From the NCBI RefSeq assembly GCF_905220415.1, contig NC_059555.1, forward strand, positions 8,734,001 through 8,798,000: 64,000 bases of DNA. Reading direction: 5' to 3'. The stretch comes from Colias croceus (lineage: Eukaryota > Arthropoda > Insecta > Lepidoptera > Pieridae). Below the pieces are notes generated by a model, which ran no database searches, was not told the origin of the DNA, and worked only from the letters and a program-made list of their open reading frames with translations. This document shows, piece by piece, positions 35,173-46,870 of this stretch. Position 1 is the stretch's first letter. Every line of letters begins with the position of its first letter. A program made the translations under genes and the position numbers.

Positions 35173-38100
35173 ATGGTGTACACGGAAGAATATATTAAAG
35201 AAAAGTTAACAAAGGAGCTGGACGCGGTTCATGTTGTAAGTACGAACTGTCAAAATATCGTATACACGTCTGCATTTAGGTTGTTTTGTCGCTTTAAATA
35301 ATGTTAAGACCATTGAATATTCAGTTAGAACTATAGAGAAATCGCCATGAGTAAACGCGCAGATCCGGATAAGTTTACAGTAACGAAAGACGCGTTGCTT
35401 CCCGGTCTATTTTTCGCACTTTTGATACGATGGTGCGTTGCGGCTTATCCGTATTCCGGTTATAAAAAGCCTCCGATGTATGGTGATTACGAGGCGCAGC
35501 GTCACTGGCAAGAAATAACAGTGCAAACAGCCGTGATTAATTGGTATAGAAATACGACGCACAATGATCTTCAGTATTGGGGGTTAGATTATCCCCCCTT
35601 GACGGCGTATCACAGTTTTCTCATGGGATTAATTGCTGACTGGATAGATCCAGAGTCTGTACGACTATTCGCATCGAGAGGCTACGAAAGCGACGGTCAT
35701 AAAACCTTCATGAGATGGACTGTATTCTTAAGTGATTTATATTTTTATGTCACAGCAGTGTTGTGTCTCTGCATAGACGCGGAAAGAATCAAGCCAAAGG
35801 AGGACAAGAATGTGTTTAAAAGAGCTGACATATCCACAATACTATTTCTATTGTATCCCGGCATAATACTTATAGATCACGGACATTTTCAATACAATTG
35901 TATTTCTTTGGGTTTATTTTTATGGGCGACATTCTTCATTATAGCTATAGAAAATGATACTTTAGCGACAATATTCTTTGTGTTAGCTCTCAACTACAAG
36001 CAAATGGAATTGTACCATGCTTTTCCGTTTTTCTTTTATTTATTAAGAAAATGTTTTATGGGCGTGCCAAACAGGAGTTGGAAATTGCATATTTTAAGTA
36101 GATTTAATAAACTGGCTATAGCTGTTATATCATGCTTCATAATTATATGGTGTCCGTTCATAACATCCTGGGATAACATGCTTCCGGTCATCCAAAGACT
36201 GTTTCCATTCAAAAGGGGAGTATTTGAGGACAAAGTATCTAATTTCTGGTGTACAGTCAATGTGTTCATAAAACTAAAGAATGTGTATACCAACGATGAA
36301 ATGGTTAAAATGTGTTTCTTAACTACTCTAATGGCATCAATGCCATCATGTTTGGATCTATTTTTTAGGATAAACCGTAAGAAGTTTGTATTATCACTGA
36401 TCAATGTGTCGTTAGCATTCTTTCTATTTTCCTTTCAAGTACACGAAAAGACAATTCTGCTTGCAGCGATCCCTGTCGCTTTGCACCTACCAAATGATCC
36501 GTTTATGTGCTTTTGGTTCCTACTAGTGTCAACTTTCAGTATGCTGCCTTTGTTACTTAAAGATCAACTACTAATACCGTTCATTGCAACAGCCCTAATA
36601 TACATTTCGTTTTACAGTATAGCATTGAAATTGGCCAAACCAAACTCATGGTTCCTATCGTTTGTAAATGCGAGTTGTGTGTATAAAATTGCCAATCCGA
36701 ATACCAAGTATAACTCCGTTTTACTAAAATTATTTACGACTTTATTATTCTTATCGTTACAAGGCATGTTTTGGCTGATATTGGGTGCATTATTTGTTAA
36801 ACCACCAGAACGTTATCCAGATCTCTTTCCGTTGTTAATATCGATGTTTTCGTGTTTCCACTTTATATTTTTCTTTGTATACTTCATGCATCAGCAAATC
36901 TCGTTGCCAACTGATCTGCCAATCAAATTGAAGCCAAAGAAAAATAATTAGTTATTTAGTGTAGTGTCAAACATTCCAAAATAAACATTTGTGAAGTAGA
37001 CATAGTTATTTTATTTTCATTATACCTTAAATTAAAACAGGTATAGCTTGTCACTCTGAAACTTATTAAGGTATGTATATCTTAGCTATTTTTATTATAA
37101 ACTGTGTGGTAAAAGAAAGCGTTTATGTTTATTAATTATGAAAAGTTATTGACAGAATTAATTTTACAGAACATCTTTCACAACCTTATATTATATAGCG
37201 AGAACAAGATGACTGCTTATCAGTCATCACATATTTAGTTGCAATAGGTACACATTACCTCAAACCGGAAACAAATAATAGACAAATAATTCTCAATAAA
37301 ATAATAATGCGACTATAAACTGAGGTGCAAGTAAAATTTATAATCGGTTTAGCAGTTTTGGAGTCTATCGCGGACAAACAAAATGACACGATACACAAGA
37401 TTTTTAGACTTATTTAGATTTCTGTATAATTTGAACTTCCGAGGAACGAGTGATAGATTTTGAAGTGAAACTTCTGCGCGTTGAGTGTAAAATTTCAAGT
37501 TCGCGTTCGTCACGTTAAATACCGTAAGGCCATGGAGTAAGCTGTAAGGCGACGGTTTCGGTATCTTTGAATCTTGCCAAAGAAGTTTCACTTCTGACAC
37601 GTGTGCTCGGCACACCCTCTTTTTTTATAAAATTGGTAATGGTAAACTACTTATTAATAATATGATATCTGTTTGCTTGCAGGAAGTCGTCGATGAAAGT
37701 GACGGCTGCGGGGCTAAGTTCTCCGTCGTGATCGTCTCTGATAAGTTCCAGGGGAAACCGCTGTTGGCGCGGCATAGGTGAATCCTACTTCCTAATCACT
37801 ACATAGTATAAAACAAAGTCGTTTTCTCTGTCCCTATGTCCCTTTGTATGCTTAAATCTTTAAAACTACGCAACGGATTTTGATGCGGTTTTTTTAATAG
37901 GATACAGGTTTTAGACAAAGCGGGCGAAGCCACGGGCGGTAAGCTAGTATTATATAAATGCGAAAGTTTGTGAGGATGGATGTTAGTTACTCTTTCACCC
38001 AAATACTACAGAACCGATTACAATGAAATTTTGTGTGTAGGAAGGTGAATACCCAAAATAAGACATAGGCTACTTTTTTTTAAAACGTGGGTGAAGCCAG

Positions 38101-38899
38101 GAGCGAAAATATTAGTCTTATCTATTTTTATCACGCTTGAATTTAGAATAGAAAACACTTTATTGTACAATGCACACAAAAATAACATTTATAGATAGGT
38201 AACTTAAAAGTACAATTTGGAGGCCTCTTCGCCTTAAAGCGATTTCTTCCAGGCATCCTTGCTATATTTCTAACACACTTTTATTAGCTTCATCTGTATG
38301 TTTTTATGTAACTCACTCCTTTTGTATGTAAAACTAAGGGGCACAGACAGTATAAATCGAATAAGTCGTATAAATTAACGCAGACAATGCTGCTGTAGTA
38401 GTCACACGAATAAAATTGCGTGACAACTTAAATACAATATTAAAAAGATCTACTTTATAGAGCTATAAAATCATGCAAAACGCAAATTTTTTAATGTTTT
38501 TGTTCAAAACCGTTAGCATAGTCGTGCTGAAACTGTAAATGTTAAACCGGCTACTCACGTATCCGCCGCAAGGGCAATATTGGAACAATCTCGGTTGCAC
38601 GGCGGTTGGAGCAATTTCAGCTGTTCTCTAAATTGCCCCTGCTTGCCTATACACATAACAATTAAGGAACCAATTAAGTGCAATTCCAATATTGCCTTTC
38701 TGCAGGTAAGTGAGTAGCCAGTTTTACAAAATCATTTCATTCTATAAATAGAACAACATTGCAGAATTTAAATACGGAATGTAGAATAAAAATTTAAAAT
38801 TCAAATTTCAGGCTCGTCAATTCAGTTTTAGAAGAGGAGTTGAAGACAATACACGCATTCAGTCAGAAAACGCTCACAGTAGAACAATGGAAGAAGTGA
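35173..38899 (+). CDS. BOLA2: BolA-like protein 2
   Basis: Three exons: 35173-35235, 37683-37777 and 38812-38899; 246 nt, 81 residues. BOLA2 binds monothiol glutaredoxin (GLRX3) with a bridging [2Fe-2S] cluster and helps deliver iron-sulfur clusters in the cytosol. Family matches: YIKEKLTKELDAVHVEVVDE, FSVVIVSDKFQGKPLLARHR, LVNSVLEEELKTIHAF and QKTLTVEQWKK. The Cys in DGCGAKF and the His in RHRLVN are the usual cluster-binding candidates in BolA proteins. The length is typical (about 80-90). Intron 1 (35236-37682) contains the whole ALG6 gene; intron 2 holds Helitrons and a MITE. The next gene, MVK, starts 53 bp after the stop. The SelO-B start lies 539 bp away on the other strand. Confidence 0.95.
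35347..36951 (+). CDS. ALG6: ALG6 alpha-1,3-glucosyltransferase (GT57), nested in BOLA2 intron 1
   Basis: Single exon, 534 residues (vertebrate ALG6 about 507). It adds the first glucose from dolichyl-phosphate-glucose to Man9GlcNAc2-PP-dolichol on the lumenal side of the ER, for N-glycan assembly. Family motifs: GDYEAQRHWQEIT near residue 47 with the lumenal catalytic Asp, LQYWGLDYPPLTAYHS, ASRGYES, LLYPGIILIDHGHFQYN, NYKQMELYHAFPFF, LFPFKRGVFEDKVSNFWC and FSFQVHEKTILL. Hydrophobic segments run along the whole protein (for example LLPGLFFALLIRW near residue 18). It is closer to ALG6 than to ALG8 in these motifs. The start is the first ATG in frame, 111 bp after the BOLA2 exon-1 donor. A poly(A) signal AATAAA lies at 36980-36985. 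The Drosophila counterpart is gny. Confidence 0.95.
   Translation: MSKRADPDKFTVTKDALLPGLFFALLIRWCVAAYPYSGYKKPPMYGDYEAQRHWQEITVQTAVINWYRNTTHNDLQYWGLDYPPLTAYHSFLMGLIADWIDPESVRLFASRGYESDGHKTFMRWTVFLSDLYFYVTAVLCLCIDAERIKPKEDKNVFKRADISTILFLLYPGIILIDHGHFQYNCISLGLFLWATFFIIAIENDTLATIFFVLALNYKQMELYHAFPFFFYLLRKCFMGVPNRSWKLHILSRFNKLAIAVISCFIIIWCPFITSWDNMLPVIQRLFPFKRGVFEDKVSNFWCTVNVFIKLKNVYTNDEMVKMCFLTTLMASMPSCLDLFFRINRKKFVLSLINVSLAFFLFSFQVHEKTILLAAIPVALHLPNDPFMCFWFLLVSTFSMLPLLLKDQLLIPFIATALIYISFYSIALKLAKPNSWFLSFVNASCVYKIANPNTKYNSVLLKLFTTLLFLSLQGMFWLILGALFVKPPERYPDLFPLLISMFSCFHFIFFFVYFMHQQISLPTDLPIKLKPKKNN
36980..36985 (+). terminator. AATAAA polyadenylation signal of ALG6
   Basis: AATAAA 29 bp past the ALG6 stop. 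It lies inside BOLA2 intron 1 in the same orientation, so BOLA2 transcription must pass it or splice first. Confidence 0.6.
37462..37620 (-). repeat. Interspersed repeat, family A (reverse)
   Basis: Plus strand starts GAAGTGAAACTTCTGCGCGT and ends AGAAGTTTCACTTCTGACAC then GTGTGCTCGGCACAC. It ends 62 bp before BOLA2 exon 2 (37683-37777). Confidence 0.7.
37797..37947 (+). mobile_element. Helitron (sister copy that gives the hAT empty site)
   Basis: ACTACATAGTATAAAACAAA to CACGGGCGGTAAGCTAG. The segment GGTTTTAGACAAAGCGGGCG is the uninterrupted version of the site split at 19910-20754. Confidence 0.8.
37948..38114 (+). mobile_element. Helitron fragment
   Basis: ATGCGAAAGTTTGTGAGGAT, ACCGATTACAATGAAATTTT and GACATAGGCTAC: a further Helitron subfamily, degraded at both ends, next to the preceding copy. 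Related text at 57205-57365. Confidence 0.6.
38545..38724. mobile_element. Inverted-repeat MITE (CCGGCTACTCAC ends)
   Basis: CCGGCTACTCACGTATCC with AGGGCAATATTGGAA on the left pairs with TTCCAATATTGCC and AAGTGAGTAGCCAG on the right. In BOLA2 intron 2; PIF/Harbinger-like in style. Confidence 0.7.
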
Positions 38900-38952
38900 T
38901 TTAATATATGTAAATTGTAACGATCTGCTGTTTTATTGTCCCGTAGTTAGAT

Positions 38953-41900
38953 ATGGATCGGTATTGTGTTAGATTATCTGCGCCCGGAAAGGTTATATTG
39001 CACGGGGAACATTCTGTGGTGTTTGGAAAAACAGCTATCGCTGTAAGTTTGGGGCTGCGTACGTCGATTCGTGTGCAGGTAATGTTTTAATTTAATGGCT
39101 AATTGGTAAATGGTGAAGGTTGAACCCAAGAAAAAAACTGTAAACGATTCAAAATCATTGCATCTTATAAATAGCAAATTATTGCAGAAATTAAATGCAT
39201 AATTAAGAAAAACATAAAACATTAACATTATTAAATTTATTTCTTAAATCAAAAGAAAAAAAAAAGACCGTGTGTGCCGAGCACACGTGTCAGAAGTGAA
39301 ACTTCTTTGGTAATTCAAATAAACCAAGATCGTCGCCTTATTCCATGACGTGACGGTATTGCCATGACTTTGTAATTTTATTCTCAACGAAAGAAAGAAG
39401 GTTCACTTCACAAAACATGGTAAAAGTCCGAAAGGAAAATTGCAGTGTGCGTATCTTTTTTATAATTTGTAGCTATGACGTCGATATATCAATTAAATAT
39501 TATCTTTTTTTAGTTTATCTTATCACGTTTGATTCAGTGTATTACCGAAACTAATTGCTCTAATTTCGAAAATTTCAACAATTTTATGATGTGAACTTGA
39601 CACAACGTGGTCTATCGAGAGTAGAACACACCCACATAACTATGTTCTCTATTAATTGAATTATCTTTTAGTATTTGGTTTTAGATTTTAATACTAAGTA
39701 GGTACTTACAAAAAACATTCAAAGATTTTAATAGGTTTATTTTTTTATCTAAGCGTTATCAATTGAAGTAAGTACTTGCTAGTTCAGAGTTAAAGCGTAA
39801 TTAATTTCTAAAAACAAAAGTGAAATTAATATGTTGAGCTGTACAAGATGTATATTATGTAAAAAAATCCTTACAAATGTAAAACATGTTTGAACAATAG
39901 TAATATCAATAGATTTACGATTACATTTTACGATATGCTTCAAGATATAAATAATATTTTTCAATATAAAAAAAATATTTCAGGAAGTATCAGAACCAGT
40001 ACTTAAAGTTAATCTACCAGCTGTTGGATTAAACGATACCATTCCACTAGACCTGATTAACAAAGAATTATTAAAACAAACGACATTCCACATCGAAGCC
40101 CCAGAGACGCTAGAACACGAAGAGCACCTAGCCAAAACTGAAAAATTCGTCGCTGACATCATTTCAAATTTCGAACAGTTGACAAACGTCAAACAGAACG
40201 CGTTACGCGGCCTGTTCTATGTTGTCTTTGGTATTTTTGGCGGGAACGAGTTTGAAAATGGAATGGAGATAACTATTGTCTCTGATTTAACGATAGGCTC
40301 TGGGACTGGTAGTTCGGCGTCTTATGCAGTATGCTTGGCTGGGGCTTTATTGCAATTGGCTAAACTGAAGAAGGGGATAAAGGTTGACCAATTGAGTTTA
40401 GATGATAGGAAACTGATATCTAAATGGGCGTTTAATTGTGAAAGGATTACGCATGGAACTCCTTCAGGTAGGTTTTAAAGGTGTTTGAACTAATTCATTA
40501 GTTATTCATCTCATACAACTACGATATATGTAGAATAGATGGTAGTATATTATCAACAGAATTGAACAAGTCACTATATGACTATTTGCCTCGTCTGATT
40601 GACCTTTTCACATACTCAAAATTCTGGAAAAATACTTGAACTTTTATTAAAAAAATCCTCATTAATGCTGTTCACTTTTTTCTGTATCTGTAATTTAATT
40701 ATAACCCATATTTTACAACAAAATACCAAACCAATGCCAAATGGTGAAGGAATCGTGAGGACCGACATGTCGAAGAATCAAAAGTTCGACGATATGTGAC
40801 ATCCACCAACCCGCACTTGGCCAGCGTGGTGGATTATGGCCGTATAGGCCAATACCTCATAGGAGGCTCCCCAGCAGTGGGGACGTATAAGAGATGATAA
40901 TGACATTTCATAAGTTAAATTTTCTTCTTTTATTCTTATTCTAATCAAATTTTCCAGGCATAGACAACACGACAGCGACCTTCGGTTCGCTAGTGTCGTT
41001 CCGTAAAGGCCACGAGCCGGATCTTCTAGATATAAAACTAGATTTACGCATATTACTTGTCTATTCATGCGTCAGTAGAGAAACCAAGGCATTAGCGGCC
41101 AATGTAAGGTCGCTGATGCAGAGGAACCAGAAAGCAGTGGATTGTGTTATGGACGCTATTGATCATATCGCAAAACGCGCTTTGGAGGTAAAGCATACAA
41201 ATATTTGATTTTTTTATTATTTTTAAAATTACGTTAAGGCGCCAGCTCAATAAAGCGATGCCATAGAGAGTAGACGGAGGATCCCACCAATCTAATTTCG
41301 CCTATTGTTTTTGATAGGAAAAGTTAAATAATTTTTGTATAGAAGCAGAAATATTTCGTGCTTAATTGAAAATAAATTGCATTTAAAATTTAATATGAAA
41401 CGAGTGTATTATTATTGATAAAACTCAATTTTGCCATAAATGCAATGACCAAAGGTGGACGAAATTCACCTTATTCATTATTTGTTAAATTTACTTAAAA
41501 TGTTATTCTTTTTTATAGATTCTACAAAACCTCTCGTCTAGTGATCACAATGGTGACATTGATGAACAATACCAACATTTAGCGGTAAGCTAAACCTATA
41601 CATGTAAAACCTATACATGTAGCTAAACCTTACACATACATGTAATGTAAAAATAAGTTATTTCGATGCGGGTATTTCGATATTTGTCTGTACTAATTTT
41701 CAAACTGTTTGACAAATTTATCTAAACAGAAAAAAGTCATTGTATTTTTTAACATAATGTAATGATTTTTCTTCTCTCTCTATCTTAAATGGCAATTCCC
41801 GCTCCCAGTGTGTACGGTTTCTGCCATAATGGTTGTTTTAAATTCGTCTAATTATGTTAAAACTTAGAATCATCACACCATTGTTATTGCCACTGCGGCA

Positions 41901-42612
41901 GATATCCTAATCCTATAAGTAAGTTAGGAACTGCCATAACAAAAAATGTGAAAAATTTGAACTTTGTCTAGCCGCGTCCTCGAGTTTTACGGCTAGCAAC
42001 ATTGGCGAATCATTCCTATTTTATACACATATAAAAAACCCAAAAAACTAAATTCCAGGAGCTATGGAACATGAACCACTGTCTGCTCGCTTCGCTCGGC
42101 GTGTCGCACCCCGCGCTGGAGAGTATTCGTGCGAGTGCACTGGCGCGCGGACTGGCCTGCAAGCTAACTGGCGCGGGCGGGGGAGGGTAGCTTATTTATC
42201 TATTACTAGCTTTCTTTTTCTAAATTGCATTTATTTGTTAGAAACAAAGAAGAAACTATGTTTAAAAATAATAGTAATGAGTTACAAGAAGTAAAAAATA
42301 AAGTTTTACTTTAGCACAGACATACATACAGACAAACACAAATTTCTAACTAAATTTTTTGCTTCGATATCAATTAGTAGATCACGCCCCAAGTATTCTT
42401 TAAAACAATATCTAATGTACAATTTTGATTTTCCTACGATTTTATTATATATTTTTTTATTTATTATATTTTGTTACAGATATGTAATAGTTTTAATACC
42501 ACCATCGACAAAACAGAGCGTAGTGGAGGAATTAAGCCAAGAGTTGTCTTCCAAAGGATTTGTGGTCACAGACACCAAGCTTGGAGGCCCTGGAGTCACT
42601 TTGGACTCCTGA
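38953..42612 (+). CDS. MVK: Mevalonate kinase
   Basis: Six exons: 38953-39078, 39984-40467, 40958-41187, 41519-41584, 42059-42186, 42480-42612; 1167 nt, 388 residues (human 396). GHMP kinase that phosphorylates mevalonate in isoprenoid synthesis; in insects this feeds juvenile hormone, dolichol and prenyl groups. Motif 1 SAPGKVILHGEHSVV (residues 9-23) includes the active-site Lys. The ATP loop is IGSGTGSSASYAV, preceded by DLT where many family members have DLP. The catalytic Asp lies in HGTPSGIDNTTATFGS. Motif 3 is KLTGAGGGGYVIVL, split by intron 5. The exon-5 donor lies inside the glycine run (GGA GG|GTAG) and its frame fixes the junction. AATAAATAAA near 43126-43135 may be the poly(A) signal. 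The start lies 53 bp after BOLA2, leaving little room for a separate promoter. Confidence 0.95.
39266..39412 (+). repeat. Interspersed repeat, family A
   Basis: GACCGTGTGTGCCGAGCACA then CGTGTCAGAAGTGAAACTTC and CCATGACGTGACGGTATTGC. In MVK intron 1. Confidence 0.7.
40785..40905 (+). mobile_element. Non-LTR retroelement 3' tail fragment
   Basis: ATCCACCAACCCGCACTTGG, GCGTGGTGGATTATGGCC and CCCAGCAGTGGGGACGTATA, ending in GATGATAATGA: a common lepidopteran LINE tail. In MVK intron 2. Confidence 0.65.
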
Positions 42613-42652
42613 TTGGGGAAATCTCATAGGTAGATACTGAATTTATAATAAA

Positions 42653-42872
42653 CTAGCTTTCCGCCTGCGGCTTCGCCCGCGTTTTCAAAGAAAAACCCGC
42701 ATAGTTCCCGTTCCCGTGGGATTTCCTGGATAAAACCTAGCCTATATTACTCGTGGATAATGTAGCTTTCGAATGGTGAAAGAATTTTTAAAATCGGTCC
42801 AGTAGTTTATGAGCCTTTTCGTTACAATCAAACAAACAAACAAAGTTTTCCTCTTTATAATATTAGTGTAGA
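42653..42872 (-). mobile_element. Helitron (TC...CTAG), complete ends
   Basis: Plus strand CTAGCTTTCCGCCTGCGGCT to TTATAATATTAGTGTAGA. It lies 40 bp after the MVK stop, within the likely 3' UTR. Confidence 0.82.
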
Positions 42873-43349
42873 AAAATGAAAGAAGTACATAGTTAAGGAC
42901 CTATTTTGCTTGAGATGGTATAAATTTGCCATCTGCCGTTTCAATAATCAATATGAATTTTTAGCATCCTATGTTATTTGTAATTAAATGGACTAATGTA
43001 ATTTTTTTTTTTCAGGACATATCATGACAGGAGTGGTTTCGATTAAATGATTGAAAATTAGTTAAAATAAGAAGTAGTGAACGGGTTCCAATGAGTATTA
43101 TATTTCAGTAGATAATAATTTTATGTAAAATAAATAAAACATTGGATAATTTTACTATGTTTTACTTAGTATTACATACGCACATTCCCGCTATAAAACA
43201 AAAATGTAATTAAATTGTAATCAATATGTAATAAATTATTGGATTGGAATGTTTTGTTTCATTTATTTAAAATGTTCTACTAGAGACCCGCCCTGTCTTC
43301 ACGGGTGAAATACTGATAAAAGCCGCGGCAATAAAGAATCGAATTTAAA

Positions 43350-43615
43350 GGCCCTGCGCATTCGGCACACTTTTTGTGCGATCGAGTCTGCGGCGCACAA
43401 AAAGTCGGTCACGGATTTTTCACATACTCAACGCACACGACGCACATCTTCCATCATTTTGTCGGCAGATCTGTAGGGACGTAGACGCTATGGAAATCGT
43501 GCAGAGATCCCGAAGTATTATGTTGTACATGAAGTACAGAAAAAGAAGAAATAGAGAATTTTGGGTACATCCTTTACTTTCGGAAAGATTACTGAAGGGA
43601 CAGTTCCATAGTTAA
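43350..43615 (+). pseudogene. PIF/Harbinger (HARBI1-like) transposase N-terminal fragment
   Basis: Begins with the terminus-like GGCCCTGCGCATTCGGCAC, then GGCGCACAAAAAGTCGG. The frame 43376-43612 includes YRKRRNREFWVHPLLSERLL then KGQFH, the N-terminal pattern of Harbinger nuclease proteins (WVHP....G.FH). The nuclease core is missing. Upstream codons have no clear family match. Confidence 0.6.
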
Positions 43616-43894
43616 ACATTCAATTCAGAAACAACATCCGGCATTTTTTTTTCAAATTTTATAAAATGTCTGTTACTTTTTGTCGTAAAAAGTTAATGAC
43701 AAAAAAAGATATAGTGGGATAGACATGGAGTATTCTGTACACTTACAATACTTAGTATATTATTTTGATATATCTCGTAGGGTTCGGCCTGCGTTTGCAA
43801 TGTAAGCTGAAAAAATGTTTACGACATGAGAAACTTCAAAAGTACAGTATTTTTCCACTATTTTATGGATGTTATCATACATTATATTATAATA

Positions 43895-44005
43895 TAAACC
43901 TTCCGCTTCAATCACTCTATCCATTTAAAAAAACCGCAACAAAATCCGTTGCATAGCGATATACACAGGGATATAGGGACAGAGAAAGTGACATTGTTTT
44001 ATCTA
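43895..44005 (-). mobile_element. Helitron fragment
   Basis: AACCGCAACAAAATCCGTTG and AGGGACAGAGAAAGTGACAT: degraded copy of the 37797 subfamily. Confidence 0.6.
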
Positions 44006-45366
44006 GTGATACAATCAAACACATTTCAATTTCAATTCGTTTATTATTCTTAAAATAAAAATAAATTATTGTAAATAAAACTTCTTACACAAAATTAATA
44101 CTGGATGTCGAAATGATCACAACGCAAAAATAAATAAAAAATTACAAAATAATTTTATTCGCGCCAAAGTCTTGCAATTTTACTTTTATTCATTCAAAAC
44201 ATAAAACGTTTTTAGCGCGAAACTCAATATATGAATCTTCTGGGAAAGATAAGAAGATAATATAAAATTGAATACAAACTGGTTACGGACACAAAAATAA
44301 TTTGTTTTTTATGTTCATAACTAAATAAATATTTCGTTTTGCTAGAAAATACAACCGATTAATAATAATTTACCTACATACACATTTACTTTGAGAATGT
44401 GAAAGAAGGAATTTCATTCAGTTTTATAAAGAATATTTTACAATATTTAGAAAGTATGTTAATTAAGCTTTTGTTTTGAAAAAAACTAGAAAAATGTATT
44501 ATGTAAAAATAAAATTATTTGGCGTTAAAATGGAATTTAATTGGAATGAAACAATGAGATACTAAAAATATTATACGAATGAGTTAAAAACTGAGTAATC
44601 GCTAAAAATACCCTCATGTTAAAACATAAAATCTCTAATTTAAATTTTAATAGATCGTTCTTTCTAATACTTATTAGGAAAATTAACTTCATTATCAATG
44701 ATTAAATTACTAATTTTCTTTACTAGCTAATTCCTGCCTCTTGGTTCAACAATGTCACTTAAATACTAGATCTACATAACAGATACCTACATTAGTATAA
44801 GCTGCGATGCAAAAACTCAATACAAGGTGCTCCAAGAAGGGTTGCCATATACTAGGAAAATAATTGAAACATGGGTGAATAAAGTGGAAAAATAGGATAA
44901 TCAAAATACAATATGTAACAAATACCGTGTGTATGTGTTGCAAAACTTTAAACAATTTTTTGTGTAGTAAATTCGAAAGTACCTATACTCTTTAATAAGT
45001 TTCTAATGGCAACCCTATATTATGTGATCTAAAACGTAAAATCAATGACTACAAAACAACTTTGTACTATTAATTAAAACGTATTTGTTCCATAAATCAC
45101 ATTATAAACCATAAAATAATACCATACGATAGTATTCGTAATTAAAATATCTCAAAAAAATAATCAAATTATTTTATAAATTATATAATTTCGAAAGTTA
45201 ACAACAAAAACGCCATAAAGATAACACTTGCATACACACTTCAAAATACATTAATAATTGCTGTCGTTAAAAAAGGTATGTTTACGTAATGAAATAAAAT
45301 ATAAACAGTATTTTGAATTTTCCAATATATGCTAATTTGGACTTTATGGACGTAAAAGTAATTTTT
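44006..45366. other. Intergenic AT-rich stretch
   Basis: No gene or complete mobile element recognised. Could hold far 3' UTR sequence of MVK or TPC1. Confidence 0.5.
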
Positions 45367-45584
45367 GAAGTGAAACTTCTTTATCCGGGTTGGAAAAAAA
45401 TTAAGTGTAACATTTTTTCGTTACGCGTGACATTTTTCCGTTACGCGCCATTTTTTTCTTATCCCTACCACGCGTGATTCGACGTATTTCTGTAAAGTTG
45501 AAAACAGTAAATTGTTCATAAAGAAGTTTCAATTCTTACGTGTGTACAGTGTACACTAGTACCTACACGCACACATTTTTTTTA
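45367..45584 (-). repeat. Interspersed repeat, family B
   Basis: Plus strand GAAGTGAAACTTCTTTATCC, two TTACGCG units, CCCTACCACGCGTGATTCGA and end TGTGTACAGTGTACACTAGT. Full-length type. Confidence 0.8.
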
Positions 45585-45790
45585 ATCGCTTCTTAACTGC
45601 CAGCTATTTACCAAAGCTGCCTGTTATATCTTTGTTTACATTAGAATATCAAACAAAACACACAAGATCCATACAAAATAAAACTATTAAATAAAGCAAC
45701 TAGCTATTTCTAAAGATTTAAATAAGTTGCCAATTTTTACTAACTTTTAATAAAGGCAAATTCCCTAATCTACCATCTAAACAAAATATA

Positions 45791-46227
45791 CAGATACAAC
45801 CAGTAGGGAAACTACATACAAACGTTCGAAATGGCTCACGCACACAAGTAAGCATGTTTACAAGAATAAGGGTATTCTTATCTGTCAATTGTCATAATAT
45901 CCTTAGGGCGGCCGTACATGGAACGCTTCAAGCAGTTGAGACCGACGCTGAAGCCGCGACCGTGCGGTGAACTATAGACATTCATTCACTGCTATATACG
46001 AACTGCTCGAGCCGTCGCGACCGCTTTAAGCCGTCAACTGCGCGGTTTGTAGCGACAGCTCGAGCAGTTAACGACCGACCGCTCGAGCAGTCCATGTACG
46101 TCGTTCAGCCGTTAACTGCTCGAGCTGCTCGATTACGGCCGCTCTTACGATTCTCGTAAACACGCTTGCTTGTGTGCGTGAGCCATTTCGAAGGTGTTGT
46201 ATGAAGTTACCCTACTGGTTGTATCTG
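45791..46227. mobile_element. Tc1/mariner-type MITE carrying a nested MITE
   Basis: TA on both sides. Ends CAGATACAACCAGTAGGG / CCCTACTGGTTGTATCTG; inverted repeats reach about 75 bp, through TTCGAAATGGCTCACGCACA. The inner part is occupied by the element 45906-46144. Confidence 0.82.
45906..46144. mobile_element. PIF/Harbinger-type MITE (TTA flanks, GCTCGAGC-rich)
   Basis: TTA at 45903-45905 and 46145-46147. Ends GGGCGGCCGTACATGG and ATTACGGCCGCTC. The interior resembles 1950-2185, including GAACTATAGACATTCATTCA. Confidence 0.82.
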
Positions 46228-46652
46228 TATATTGTGGTCTAAATTCAATATGCCTTATGTGTTTTGCCTACAATTTTATATCACAATCACTTTATTCAAT
46301 TATTAAAATCTACAATACTATTTGCATCTATCTATTTATTCATAAGCGATCTTATAGCTTTTTTAATACAAGTGTCGCTACAAATACATCTAAATGTAAT
46401 TTGCGTTTTGTAAATTTATCAACAAATTATCTTTTTAAATAAATTATTACAAATTGATTGAGTATCTAAGTTTACTAGGTAAATGTTATTTAGTATTCTT
46501 TCTATGATAATCTAGGGTGGACTAGTGTAAACCACCTAATAAAAAAATATGCCTGTAAACGAGTAAACGAGATCCGTAGGTACATAAAAACCATACTATA
46601 AGCTATAACAGACTACAAAAAGTTATTTTCAGAATATTGGAAACAAATTATT

Positions 46653-46870
46653 GAAGTGAAACTTCTTTATCGGGGTTGAAAAAAATTTGTTGTAACATTT
46701 TTTTGTCACGCGTGACATTTTTCCGTCACGCGTCACCTTTTTCTCATCCCTACCACGCGTGATTAACGTATTTCTGTAAAGTTGCATATAGTAAATTATT
46801 TTTTGAAAAATAAGGTCATATAGAAGTTTCACTTCTTACGTGTGTACACTAGGACACGTACACATTTTTT
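46653..46870 (-). repeat. Interspersed repeat, family B
   Basis: GAAGTGAAACTTCTTTATCG, two TCACGCG units, TCCCTACCACGCGTGATT and end GTGTACACTAGGACACGTAC. Confidence 0.8.
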
